A DNA stretch of 64,000 nucleotides from Nocardioides sp. (GCF_029937575.1 NZ_JAPYPS010000001.1:106484-170483), one strand, 5' to 3'. Counted from the stretch's first letter, positions 49,742 to 57,967 are shown. Translations and numbers: made by a program. Notes: generated by a model not told the origin, from the sequence alone.

Positions 49742-50766
49742 AGGTCCACCTCGATCAGCTCGTCGGGCCCGGCCCCGCGGGACACGCAGGACAGCATCCG
49801 GTCGCCGGCGCGTCGCTCGACGTCGGACAGGACGAGGTCGCGGTGCTCCAGCCGCCCGGAGCGCACCGGCACGACGCACTCGCCGCAGACCCCCTGACGG
49901 CACAGGCTCGGCACCGCGACCCCCGCCTCGTGCAGGGCGACGAGCAGGCTGGTGCCGGGCGCGACGTCGACGCGACGCCCGGACGAGACGATCAGCGCCG
50001 AGAACGGCGAGCCGGGGTCCAGGGCGGGAGCGGAGAAGCGCTCGAGGTGGAGTCGCTCGTCGGTCCACCCCGCGGCGCGGCCGGCCTCGAGGTAGGCCGC
50101 GAGCAGCGCCGGCGGGCCACAGGCGTAGGCATGGGTGCCGAGGGGCTGGTCGGCAAGGCGATCGCGGAGCAGAGCCAGCGTCTCGTCGACGGTGACGGCC
50201 ATGCGCAGGCTGACGCCGGGCGCCTCGGCGAGGGCGTGCAGGTCGTCGAGGTGGGCGGCGTGACCGGGGCGGTAGGAGTAGAGGACCTCGACGCTGCCAC
50301 CCCACCGCACCGCGGCCCGGGCGTGCGAGAGGACCGGGGTGACCCCGATCCCGCCGGCGAGCAGGAGGCAGTGGCGCTGGTCGTGGCGAGGAGCGAAGCT
50401 GGAGCGCGGGCCCTCGACCTCGATCACGTCCCCGACCTCGAGGCCGTGCATCCACACCGAGCCACCACTCTCGTCGCCGAAGCCTGTCGGAGCGTCCTTG
50501 CGCAGCACCGAGATCGCGTACTGCCGCGGCAGCACCCCGTCACCGGTCAGCGAGTAGGCGTTGCGCTTGGTGACCCCGCTGTCGGGGCCGCTCGGCGTGG
50601 TGGTCACGACGAGGTGGGCGCCGGGCTCGTGGGGCGTCAGCGCCGTGCCGTGCGGGTCGACGAGCACGACGTGGCGCACCTCGGGCGTGAGGTCGCGGAC
50701 CTCGACCACCATCAGCGGGCGCGGGGACACGTCGTACGACGGGTGCAGGTGTCCTGGGCTCGTCAT
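49738..50766 (-). CDS. Ferredoxin-type reductase of N-demethylase (copy 2)
   Basis: 342 residues, ATG at 50766. Flavin site VTKRNAYSLTGDG, nucleotide loop LAGGIGVTPVLSHARAAVR and ACGPPALLAAY, and [2Fe-2S] cysteines near 289, 294, 297 and 327 (CRQGVCGEC ... CVSRG). Same architecture as copy 1; the two share long motifs such as CRQGVCGEC and HRDLVLSD. It overlaps its neighbours on both sides by 4 bp. Confidence 0.9.
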   Translation of the reverse strand: MTSPGHLHPSYDVSPRPLMVVEVRDLTPEVRHVVLVDPHGTALTPHEPGAHLVVTTTPSGPDSGVTKRNAYSLTGDGVLPRQYAISVLRKDAPTGFGDESGGSVWMHGLEVGDVIEVEGPRSSFAPRHDQRHCLLLAGGIGVTPVLSHARAAVRWGGSVEVLYSYRPGHAAHLDDLHALAEAPGVSLRMAVTVDETLALLRDRLADQPLGTHAYACGPPALLAAYLEAGRAAGWTDERLHLERFSAPALDPGSPFSALIVSSGRRVDVAPGTSLLVALHEAGVAVPSLCRQGVCGECVVPVRSGRLEHRDLVLSDVERRAGDRMLSCVSRGAGPDELIEVDL

Positions 50767-51299
50767 GCCAGCTCCCGGGCGCGGGCGTCGGAGGCGAGGA
50801 AGCTGCCGCGCAGCGCCGAGTGGTGCGGGTGGATCTCGAGGTGGCGAGCGCAGCCGGGGCAGGTGACCTCGCCGCCGGGATCGCCGAGCACCCGATGCGT
50901 CCAACGGCAGTGCGCGCAGTAGACGGGCAGCGCCGTGGGGTGGCCGGGCGCTGCGTCGACCACGAAGCACTGCAGCTCGGCCGCCGCGGCGCCGTACTCG
51001 CGGGCCAGTGCCAGGGTCAGCAGGACGTCGTACTGCTCTCCTGCGACGAGGATGCGTACGCCGGTGCGCGCGGCGTGGAGTGCGACGTCGACCCTGGGCC
51101 GGTCGCGATCGATGCCGGCGATCGACAGGAGGCGCGTGGGAGCGATCCGCTCCGCCTCGGCTGCCCACTCGGCAGCCACGTCGACGGCTCGCGGATCCAG
51201 GCCGAGGCAGAGCACCAGGTAGCTGGCCCCGGTCGGGTCGACCGGCTCGGGCTCGACCGGCCACCGCGGCACACCCAGCACCGGTTCGGACGGGCTCAC
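50763..51299 (-). CDS. DmmA-like subunit (copy 2)
   Basis: 178 residues from GTG 51299. N-terminal Rossmann-like half (GVPRWPVEPEPVDPTGASYLVLCLGLDPRAVDV) followed by a zinc ribbon with CAHC (C128, C131) and CPGC (C147, C150). The spacing is close to that of copy 1. It is the first demethylase gene in the operon, 15 bp after the cupin gene. Confidence 0.8.
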   Translation of the reverse strand: MSPSEPVLGVPRWPVEPEPVDPTGASYLVLCLGLDPRAVDVAAEWAAEAERIAPTRLLSIAGIDRDRPRVDVALHAARTGVRILVAGEQYDVLLTLALAREYGAAAAELQCFVVDAAPGHPTALPVYCAHCRWTHRVLGDPGGEVTCPGCARHLEIHPHHSALRGSFLASDARARELA

Positions 51300-51314
51300 G
51301 GCTCGCCGGCCCGG

Positions 51315-51689
51315 TCAGAGCAGCGTGGCGTCGCGGTCGCCGGCGTAGAACGCCAGCGCGTACGACGGCGTGGAGAACGCGATCCGCGACCCCTTGGGGA
51401 AGAAGATCGCGTCCTTGGCGCGGGCCACCGTCTGCTGGCCGGTGTCGACGTTCTCGAGGAGGAACTCCCCTTCGAGCACGACCTTCATCTCGTCGTACTC
51501 GTAGTCGTAGACCAACGCAGCGTCGGTGTGGCGCAGCTCGAAGAAGCCACTGCACATCCGACTGCCGGCGGGATTCTCGTAGACGTCTCGGATGTACCCC
51601 TCGCTGTCGGGGTGCTCCTCCATCCGCGGCAGCCCCTGCCACGCCCCGGGGGTGACCTGGAAGGGTGCCTGCGTGCCGGTGCTCGTCAT
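51315..51689 (-). CDS. EutQ-like cupin
   Basis: 124 residues. Cupin motifs YDEMKVVLEGEFLLENV and AKDAIFFPKGSRIAFSTPSYALAFYAG fit the small EutQ-type cupin used in ethanolamine utilisation and in amine catabolic operons. The usual cupin metal histidines are not obvious, which is also true of EutQ. First gene of the demethylase operon, so it may bind the amine or its product; the role is unknown. Confidence 0.78.
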   Translation of the reverse strand: MTSTGTQAPFQVTPGAWQGLPRMEEHPDSEGYIRDVYENPAGSRMCSGFFELRHTDAALVYDYEYDEMKVVLEGEFLLENVDTGQQTVARAKDAIFFPKGSRIAFSTPSYALAFYAGDRDATLL

Positions 51690-51703
51690 CGTCCGTTCCG
51701 ATC

Positions 51704-51735
51704 CTGTTAGGAAACAACGTCTGCTGACAGGAAAC
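51704..51735 (-). promoter_or_regulatory. Direct-repeat operator upstream of the demethylase operon
   Basis: CTGTTAGGAAAC (51704-51715) and CTGACAGGAAAC (51724-51735) are direct repeats with a 20-bp period, 15-46 bp before the cupin ATG. Between them lies GTCTGCTGACAGG (51719-51731), whose complement CAGCAGAC also occurs before amt. An operator shared with amt and gmaS is possible. Confidence 0.45.
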
Positions 51736-51831
51736 CCGACTCGTGTTTCGATCGGCCTGACCGGGACGTAACAGTCAGGTGTCCGGCGTCAAGCGGCGAG
51801 CCGGAACCGCCACTGCTGCGTCACTGCTGGG

Positions 51832-52449
51832 TCACTGCCACGCGGCGCTCGCCAGCACCGACTCGATCTCGGCGCGAGCCTCTGGGGTGTCCTCGGGGAA
51901 CTCGAAGGTCACGGTCAACGAGGTGTCGCCCAGCACGGATCCGTACTTGTAGGAGAGACCGTCACTCGTGCTGGCCTCGAGCACGTAGCCGTCGATCCCG
52001 TCCACGGATCGGTTGTCCTGACGCACCACCTTCGTGCCGGTGATGGCGGCGAAGTCCCTCTTGTCGGCACGTGCCAGGAAGTCCAACGAGACGCCGTCGG
52101 CACCCGTCGCCGCCGCCGCGCCGATGGAGGTGGCACCCTCGGGCGAGTCGCGCAGCGCGGTCCGACCGGAGGCGCCGATGCTCCAGTCCCCCTCGGGCAG
52201 CCGGAACCCGAAGACGTCGCGCTCGACGGTGGCGATGGTCAGCCGCTCGCCCGAGGCCGGCACGACCTCTGGCTCGCTCGGGGTCGCTGACTCCGGGTCG
52301 GTCGGGTCGGCCCCCGACGAGCCCGACGAGCCCGAGGACGAGGTCGAGGCGCCCTCGACGGGCGGCTCCCCGGACGTGCCGTCCGCCGCACAACCGGTCG
52401 TCAGAGCTGCCGTCAGCAGCACGCTCCACGCGAGGACCCGAGACTTCAC
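51832..52449 (-). CDS. Putative lipoprotein
   Basis: 205 residues with signal peptide SRVLAWSVLLTAALTTGC and lipobox TTGC. A serine/glycine-rich linker is followed by a folded part (ATVERDVFGFRLPEGDWSIGASGRTALRDSPEGATSI ... FEFPEDTPEARAEIESVLASAAWQ) resembling other actinobacterial lipoproteins of unknown function. It is convergent-free: a divergent T7SS-like unit starts 160 bp to the right. Confidence 0.7.
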   Translation of the reverse strand: MKSRVLAWSVLLTAALTTGCAADGTSGEPPVEGASTSSSGSSGSSGADPTDPESATPSEPEVVPASGERLTIATVERDVFGFRLPEGDWSIGASGRTALRDSPEGATSIGAAAATGADGVSLDFLARADKRDFAAITGTKVVRQDNRSVDGIDGYVLEASTSDGLSYKYGSVLGDTSLTVTFEFPEDTPEARAEIESVLASAAWQ

Positions 52450-52611
52450 CTGCAGCCGCCCTTCACCATGCTTCGCTCGTCGATGTCGGGGAGGCTACCA
52501 ATCCCTGCCTACCGAGTGGATCGACGTTTGAGTCGCCGGATCCGCGGGTAGCCGGACCGCAGCGCACTTCCCCAAGCGACCACACTCCAGGCACGAAGGG
52601 CTGGTAGCACC

Positions 52612-53070
52612 ATGAGCTTCAGGCTCAACCTCGACCCGTTCCTCCAGACGGTTCAGGGCGGCCCGCAGGGCCTCGACCTCGCGGAGGAGACCATCGACGG
52701 GGTGATCAAACAGATCGACACCGAGCTCGCCGAGTTCAACCCGGAGGCGTTCGCCTTCGCTGCCAGCATCCAGGACTCGTCGTACGGCGGCGCCGACTCG
52801 GCTGCCAACCTGGCGCTGCACTACAACCGGGCGCACGAGGTGATCTGGAAGACGCTGCGCGGCATCAGGGAGGACCTGGAGTCCTTCCAGCAGGCCTGCC
52901 GCGACGCCAAGAACGAGATCATCTCCGCCGACGAGGACTCCTACGACCGGATCCGGATCACCCGCGACGCCGTCGATGCTCTCGCGTCCGGCTCGACGAG
53001 CCGCGAGGGCCAGCGTCAGTACGACGACGCCAGGCAGGGCCAGGACGTCACCGGCGGGCGGGACGCCTGA
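52612..53070 (+). CDS. WXG/T7SS-associated helical protein
   Basis: 152 residues, predicted almost wholly helical: NLDPFLQTVQGGPQGLDLAEETIDGVIKQIDTELAEF and HYNRAHEVIWKTLRGIREDLESFQQACRDAKNEI. The coiled helical hairpin and the W-x-T/G-like turn between helices fit type VII secretion-system substrates of the WXG100 or LXG-like group. Its stop overlaps the next start by one base (TGATG), so the two are coupled. Export through an ESX-type machine encoded elsewhere is inferred. Confidence 0.55.
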   Translation: MSFRLNLDPFLQTVQGGPQGLDLAEETIDGVIKQIDTELAEFNPEAFAFAASIQDSSYGGADSAANLALHYNRAHEVIWKTLRGIREDLESFQQACRDAKNEIISADEDSYDRIRITRDAVDALASGSTSREGQRQYDDARQGQDVTGGRDA

Positions 53071-54347
53071 TGAGCGGACAGAACATCGCTCGCCTGGCCA
53101 CCTCGGTCGCCGGCATGAGCGACGACGACCTGCGGACGTCGAGGATGGCGTGGGACGAGGGAGCCACTTCGCTGGAGGCCGTGCGACAGGCGCTGGTGTC
53201 CGCAGGCCCCGAGATCGAGCGGGGCTTCGGCGTGGACGCCGACTCCGGCGCGGCGGCGAGGGCCGTGCTCGACGCGATCCGCACCGAGGTGGTCGTCCCG
53301 CGGGCCAAGGACATGGCCCAGGCGCGTGCGGCGCTGGACGACATCCGCACCGCGATGTCGAACGCTCGGCGGGTCAACGGCGAGATGCCGGACTCCGCCC
53401 CCGGACCGGCGCCCACCTACCAGGGCACCACCGGCGAGACGCACGAGGACATCACCGCGCTGAAGATCTTCGCGAGCCGGACCACGGCGCACAACAAGCA
53501 GGTCGCCGCGTACGGCGACTCCGACGAGCAGGCCCGACAGCAGGTCGAGGCCCTGAACAGGTCCTACGACGAGGCCGCGGCCGTGATGGCCAAGATCCAC
53601 GGCGAGCCGGACCCCGGTCCGACGCCCGGCCCCGGGCCTGCCCCCGGACCCGGCCCGACGCCTGGACCCACGCCTGGACCCACGCCTGGACCCACGCCGG
53701 GCCCGGTCCCCGGCCCTGTGCCAGGCCCCGTGCCAGGACCCGTCCCCGGCCCCGTGCCAGGACCCGTGCCAGGACCCGTCCCGGGTCCCGTACCTGGACC
53801 CGTCCCCGGCCCGGTGCCGGGACCAGTTCCCGGGCCGGTTCCCGGACCTGACCCGATCCCGGTTCCCGACCCCGACACCGGTTCCGGCGGCTCCAGCGGG
53901 GGTGTCAACATCAACTCCTTGGCCGGCGGCGCCGGAGCCGGACTGATCGGCGGACTCGGCGCCAAGGGCCTCATCGGCCGCCTCAGCGGAGCGGCGACGT
54001 CGGCCGGCGGCGTACCCACCCGCCCGGTGGGCGCCGGCGGTCGTGCTGCCAGCAGCGGGGTCCTCGGCAGCCGCGGCGGACTCACCGGCGGCCAGCCGGT
54101 CTCTCGCAGTGCCAGTGGCGCCAGTGGCGCCAGTGGCGCTCGCGGCGTCGGTACCGGCGGCACGGGCACCCGCGGAGCCGGCGGCGGCGCCGGCGGACGA
54201 CGCGGTGCTGGCGGGGTTGGCGGAGCCGGCGGGGCCGGAGGTCGCGGCGGGCGCACGAAGGACGACAAGGAGTCGACGCGCGAGAGCGAGTACGACGTCG
54301 AGGACGACTGGCTGGACGACGAGGGTCACTCGGCCGTCCTGGACTGA
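53070..54347 (+). CDS. PPE-like T7SS-associated protein with PGPVPGP repeat
   Basis: 425 residues. Residues 1-170 are a helical domain, 171-265 a proline-glycine repeat (PGPVPGP and PGPTPGP units), 270-400 a glycine-rich segment with short hydrophobic stretches, and the tail is acidic, ending DDWLDDEGHSAVLD. Similar acidic tails end many T7SS-linked actinobacterial proteins. Probably the partner of the preceding gene and surface-exposed or secreted. The function is unknown. Confidence 0.6.
   Translation: MSGQNIARLATSVAGMSDDDLRTSRMAWDEGATSLEAVRQALVSAGPEIERGFGVDADSGAAARAVLDAIRTEVVVPRAKDMAQARAALDDIRTAMSNARRVNGEMPDSAPGPAPTYQGTTGETHEDITALKIFASRTTAHNKQVAAYGDSDEQARQQVEALNRSYDEAAAVMAKIHGEPDPGPTPGPGPAPGPGPTPGPTPGPTPGPTPGPVPGPVPGPVPGPVPGPVPGPVPGPVPGPVPGPVPGPVPGPVPGPVPGPDPIPVPDPDTGSGGSSGGVNINSLAGGAGAGLIGGLGAKGLIGRLSGAATSAGGVPTRPVGAGGRAASSGVLGSRGGLTGGQPVSRSASGASGASGARGVGTGGTGTRGAGGGAGGRRGAGGVGGAGGAGGRGGRTKDDKESTRESEYDVEDDWLDDEGHSAVLD
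53610..53860 (+). repeat. In-gene tandem repeat coding PGPVPGP
   Basis: Roughly forty codons of alternating Pro, Gly and Val/Thr, built from six-codon units such as GTGCCAGGACCC. Synonymous changes between units show partial decay; length variation between strains is expected. Confidence 0.8.
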
Positions 54348-54374
54348 CGGCCCCGAGCTGCAGCGGCGGACCGG

Positions 54375-55103
54375 TCAGCCAGCCGGCCGCTCGACCGCGA
54401 CCGCCTCACCCGTGGCCTCGCCGCGGTCCAGCCGCACCACCGCGTCTGCGACCGCTGACGTCGCGACCCGCGAGGGAAAGCTGTCGGGCACGACGACGTT
54501 GACCCGCACGCCGAAGCGGCCGAACTCGTGCGCCTGGTGCCCGGTGAGTGCGTCGAGGGCAGCCTTGGACGCGCCGTACCCGGCCTGGCCCCGGAACGGG
54601 TAGGTGTGCACGCCCGACAGGCTCGACACGTTGACCACGTTGCGACCGCGGGCGCGGTTGTCGGCTGCCCGGTGCTGCCATGACTCCTGGGCCAGCCGGA
54701 CGGCGAGCCGGAAGGGCGCCACCACGTTGGTCAGCAGGTGCGCCTCGAGGTCGTGCAGCGCGGCATCGCCGTCGAGCATGGTGTGCGGGTAGCCACCGAG
54801 GTGCGCCGCGTTGTTGACCAGGAGGTCGACGCCACCGAAGCGCGCCAGTGCCACCTCGATCACGCGCTCGACGTCGCGGGGGTCGGTCAGGTCGGCGTAG
54901 ACGGCGTGCACCGCGTCCCGGTTCTCCGGGAGGTCGTCGTCCGGCGCCAGCGGGTCGACGTACTCCTCGTGCTGGGTGGGCACCGCCGGCGCGCGCGTGC
55001 GGCAGACGGCCAGGATGTCGTACTCCCCCGCGTAGCGACGGCAGAACTCAGAGCCGAGCAGCCCACCTGCGCCGGTCAGCAGGCAGACCCGCTTCGACGT
55101 CAC
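54375..55103 (-). CDS. Short-chain dehydrogenase/reductase
   Basis: 242 residues from GTG 55103 (a GTG at 55109 and a TTG at 55124 are alternatives). NAD(P) motif LLTGAGGLLGSEFCRRY, LVNNAAHLGGYP, catalytic Ser in NVSSLSGV and YGASKAAL with the Tyr-x-x-x-Lys. Last gene of a coupled operon with pdxH and the 2OG-oxygenase gene; about 8 bp separates it from the upstream stop. Substrate unknown. Confidence 0.88.
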   Translation of the reverse strand: MTSKRVCLLTGAGGLLGSEFCRRYAGEYDILAVCRTRAPAVPTQHEEYVDPLAPDDDLPENRDAVHAVYADLTDPRDVERVIEVALARFGGVDLLVNNAAHLGGYPHTMLDGDAALHDLEAHLLTNVVAPFRLAVRLAQESWQHRAADNRARGRNVVNVSSLSGVHTYPFRGQAGYGASKAALDALTGHQAHEFGRFGVRVNVVVPDSFPSRVATSAVADAVVRLDRGEATGEAVAVERPAG

Positions 55104-55110
55104 GTGCACC

Positions 55111-55920
55111 TCACCAGTGGACAACTGACGACTCCCCCCAGCGCTCGACGACGTCCTGCCGGGGCCGGTGCAACCACATCACCAGCGAGTTGCGCTGGTG
55201 GCGCGAGGCTCGCGCGTAGGCGTGCCAGGAGTACGGCGTGCACTCGAAGAGCACCAAGGAGTTGTTGACCGGGGGCACCAGGACGCCCTCGGTGCGGGCT
55301 CCCGCCGCGACGCTGTCGTAGAGCCCGGTCTCGCCCCCGTCGCCCTCGGCCCACGGTGGGTTGGCCAGGTAGAAGAGCGCCGAGACGGCACGGACGGTCT
55401 CTCGCGCGGGAGAGCCGTCGGCAGGTCCGTGGTGGTAGTCGACGAGACCGTCCACACCGACCTCGCCGGGACCTGGGGCGTCCTCGGGGAACCAACCGGG
55501 GTTGAGGTCGTTGTGGGGCCAGCCGGGTGCTCCGCCGGGCTCGTGGTGATGCAGCCCCACGCTGACGTCGCCCGTGGTGGTGCCGACGCGGGCGACGCCG
55601 GCCAGCAGGTCGTGCCACCCACGAGAGAGGAAGAGGGACAAGGGGCCGTCGGCGTGCTCGGCCAGGCGCGCCCAGGTCGCCTCGTAGCCCGAGCCCGACG
55701 GCTGGGAGATGGCACCGCCGTCGAGGAGCCGCACGAAGTCGGCCTCGAGCGCTGCATAGACCTCGTCGGTGAAGACGTCGGTGGCCACGACGTGGGGGAA
55801 CGGGAGCGTGCGGCGCACCCAGCGGCGGTGCGCCAGCAGGTCGGCGAGCTCGTCAGGCTCGCCCAGGGCGCTCAGGGGGCCCAGGGGGCTCAGGGCGCCC
55901 AGCGCGCTCAGGCCGCTCAC
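55111..55920 (-). CDS. 2-oxoglutarate/Fe(II) oxygenase family protein
   Basis: 269 residues from GTG 55920, GTGA overlap with pdxH. The facial triad fits HxD...H: GWPHNDLNPGW (near residue 140) and SWHAYARASRHQRNSLVMWLHR with the distal His and the 2OG-binding Arg. Related to hypoxylation/prolyl-hydroxylase-like enzymes of unknown substrate. Together with PNP oxidase and an SDR it forms a small oxidative module. The N-terminal LSALGALSPLGPLSALGEPDELADLLAHRR may be partly disordered. Confidence 0.8.
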   Translation of the reverse strand: MSGLSALGALSPLGPLSALGEPDELADLLAHRRWVRRTLPFPHVVATDVFTDEVYAALEADFVRLLDGGAISQPSGSGYEATWARLAEHADGPLSLFLSRGWHDLLAGVARVGTTTGDVSVGLHHHEPGGAPGWPHNDLNPGWFPEDAPGPGEVGVDGLVDYHHGPADGSPARETVRAVSALFYLANPPWAEGDGGETGLYDSVAAGARTEGVLVPPVNNSLVLFECTPYSWHAYARASRHQRNSLVMWLHRPRQDVVERWGESSVVHW

Positions 55921-56588
55921 GGCGCCAGCCGGTGGGTCGCCCAGCCGTCGCCGGCTCGCTCGTAGACGAGGCGGTCGTGCAGCCGGCTGGGGCGCCCCTG
56001 CCAGAACTCCACCGCCTCGGGGCGCACCAGGTAGCCACCCCACTCGTCGGGCACCGGGACGTCCTCGCCCTCGAAGCGCGACTCCGCGTCGTCGTACGCC
56101 GTCCGGAGCGCGTCGCGCCCCTCGACGACCTCCGACTGGTGGCTCGCCCACGCGCCGAGCTGCGAGCCCCGGGGGCGGGTGGCGAAGTACTCCGCGACGT
56201 CCTCGCGGGACAGGGGCGTCGCCTGGCCCTCGACCCGGACCTGCCGCTCCAGGGCGTGCCACGGGAAGAGCAACGAGCAGGCGCGATTGGCCGCCAGGTC
56301 GCGGCCCTTGCGGGACGCCTGGTTGGTGAAGAAGCGGAAGCCGTCGGGGCCGACGCCCTTCAGCAGCACCGTGCGCACCGAGGGGCGTCCGTCGGCAGAA
56401 GCTGTGGCCACGACCATGGCGTTGGGTTCGATGAGCCCGCCGTCGCGTGCCTCGTCGAACCATCGCCGGAACATCGAGATCGGGTCGGCCGCCAGGTCGG
56501 CCTCGGCGAGTCCGGCGGCTGCGTACTCGTGCCGCAGCGCCGCGATGTCGACCGGCGCCTCGGGTCTCGGGGCAGAGCTGTTCGCCAT
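55917..56588 (-). CDS. pdxH: Pyridoxamine 5'-phosphate oxidase PdxH
   Basis: 223 residues from ATG 56588. ADPISMFRRWFDEARDGGLIEPNAMVVATASADGRPSVRTVLLKGVGPDGFRFFTNQASRKGRDLAANRACSLLFPWHALERQVRVEG carries the FMN-binding split-barrel motifs, and the late YLVRPEAVEFWQGRPSRLHDRL completes the family. It makes pyridoxal 5'-phosphate using oxygen. Adjacent to a citrate synthase gene, as in other Actinobacteria. Confidence 0.95.
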   Translation of the reverse strand: MANSSAPRPEAPVDIAALRHEYAAAGLAEADLAADPISMFRRWFDEARDGGLIEPNAMVVATASADGRPSVRTVLLKGVGPDGFRFFTNQASRKGRDLAANRACSLLFPWHALERQVRVEGQATPLSREDVAEYFATRPRGSQLGAWASHQSEVVEGRDALRTAYDDAESRFEGEDVPVPDEWGGYLVRPEAVEFWQGRPSRLHDRLVYERAGDGWATHRLAP

Positions 56589-56797
56589 ACCGGGCAATCT
56601 ACGCAACCAGCCATCCGACGTCGCTCACGACGGACCCGGCCCGCACGGCCCGGACGGTGGACGTGGACCCCTCCGGGGGCCCCGCTACCCCACCGGTAAC
56701 GTGCACCGCGATGCCGTGCGGCGTGTCTCGATCAGGCCCCCCGCCCGGAGCGACACCGATGGCCGACAGGCCCAGACTGGCGAAGGAGCACGCTGCG

Positions 56798-57898
56798 ATG
56801 ACCGAGGTACACCATGGCCTGGAGGGCGTCATCGCCTTCGAGTCCGAGATCGCCGAGCCCGACAAGGAAGGCTCCGCGCTGCGCTACCGCGGCGTCGACA
56901 TCGAGGACATCGTCGGCCGGGTCCCCTTCGAGAACGTCTGGGGTCTGCTGATCGACGGCGCCTACACCCCCGGTCTCGAGCCGGCCGAGCCGTACAACCT
57001 CCCGGTCCACACCGGCGACGTCCGCGTCGACGTCCAGGCCGCCGTGGCGATGCTGGCCCCGGCCTTCGGCTTCGGCCAGACCTACGACATCACCGACGAG
57101 CAGGCCCGCGAGGACATCGGGCGCCTGGCCGTCATGGTGCTCTCGTACGCCGCCCAGTCCGCCCGCGGCCTCAACCAGGCCGTCGTGCCCCAGAAGCTCG
57201 TCGACGAGGGCAAGACCCTCGCCGAGAAGTTCCTGATCCGCTGGAAGGGCGAGGCCGACCCCAAGCACGTCAAGGCCATCGACGCCTACTGGAGCAGCGC
57301 CGCCGAGCACGGCATGAACGCCTCCACCTTCACCGCCCGGGTGATCACCTCGACCGGTGCCGACGTGGCCGCGGCCTTCTCCGGTGCCATCGGCGCGATG
57401 AGCGGCCCGCTGCACGGCGGCGCCCCCGCTCGGGTGCTGACGATGATCGAGGGCGTCGAGGAGATGGGTGACGCCACCAAGTACGTCAAGGACCTCCTCG
57501 ACTCCGGCGAGCGCCTCATGGGCTTCGGCCACCGCGTCTACCGTGCCGAGGACCCGCGCGCCCGCGTGCTGCGTCGGACCGCCAAGGAGCTCGACGCCCC
57601 GCGCTACGCCGTCGCCGAGGCGCTCGAGCAGGCCGCACTGGCCGAGCTGCGTGAGCGCCGTCCCGACCGCGTCCTGGAGACGAACGTCGAGTTCTGGGCC
57701 GCGATCGTGCTGGACTTCGCCGAGGTCCCGTCCCACATGTTCACCTCGATGTTCACGTGTGCGCGCACCGGTGGCTGGTCGGCGCACATCCTCGAGCAGA
57801 AGCGCACGGGGCGCCTGATCCGCCCGTCCGCGATCTACACCGGCCCTGCCTCGCGCCCGGCCGACGCGGTCGACGGCTGGAACACCGACTGGGCCTGA
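56798..57898 (+). CDS. Citrate synthase
   Basis: 366 residues from ATG 56798 with GAAGGAG upstream. Family features: GLEGVIAFESEIAEPDKEGSALRYRGVDIEDI, FSGAIGAMSGPLHGGAPARVLTMIEG (with catalytic His) and LMGFGHRVYRAEDPRARVL (second His), and ETNVEFWAAIVLDFAEVPSHMFTSMFTCARTGGWSAHI. The size and sequence fit the short citrate synthase 2 type (mycobacterial CitA). Condenses oxaloacetate and acetyl-CoA. Confidence 0.92.
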   Translation: MTEVHHGLEGVIAFESEIAEPDKEGSALRYRGVDIEDIVGRVPFENVWGLLIDGAYTPGLEPAEPYNLPVHTGDVRVDVQAAVAMLAPAFGFGQTYDITDEQAREDIGRLAVMVLSYAAQSARGLNQAVVPQKLVDEGKTLAEKFLIRWKGEADPKHVKAIDAYWSSAAEHGMNASTFTARVITSTGADVAAAFSGAIGAMSGPLHGGAPARVLTMIEGVEEMGDATKYVKDLLDSGERLMGFGHRVYRAEDPRARVLRRTAKELDAPRYAVAEALEQAALAELRERRPDRVLETNVEFWAAIVLDFAEVPSHMFTSMFTCARTGGWSAHILEQKRTGRLIRPSAIYTGPASRPADAVDGWNTDWA

Positions 57899-57927
57899 CC
57901 CTTCCGACGCACGCTCCACCAGCACCC

Positions 57928-57967
57928 ACGACGTGGCCCCTGTCCTGCGGGACAGGGGCCACGTCGT
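57928..57967. terminator. 18-bp perfect hairpin terminator
   Basis: ACGACGTGGCCCCTGTCC (57928-57945) pairs completely with 57950-57967, loop TGCG. It separates citrate synthase from the convergent SnoaL gene and can serve both. Confidence 0.85.

Noticed and set aside
53610..53860. Collagen-like protein
   Set aside because: The repeat is PGPVPGP and not Gly-x-y throughout, and lies between a helical domain and an acidic tail typical of secretion-linked proteins.
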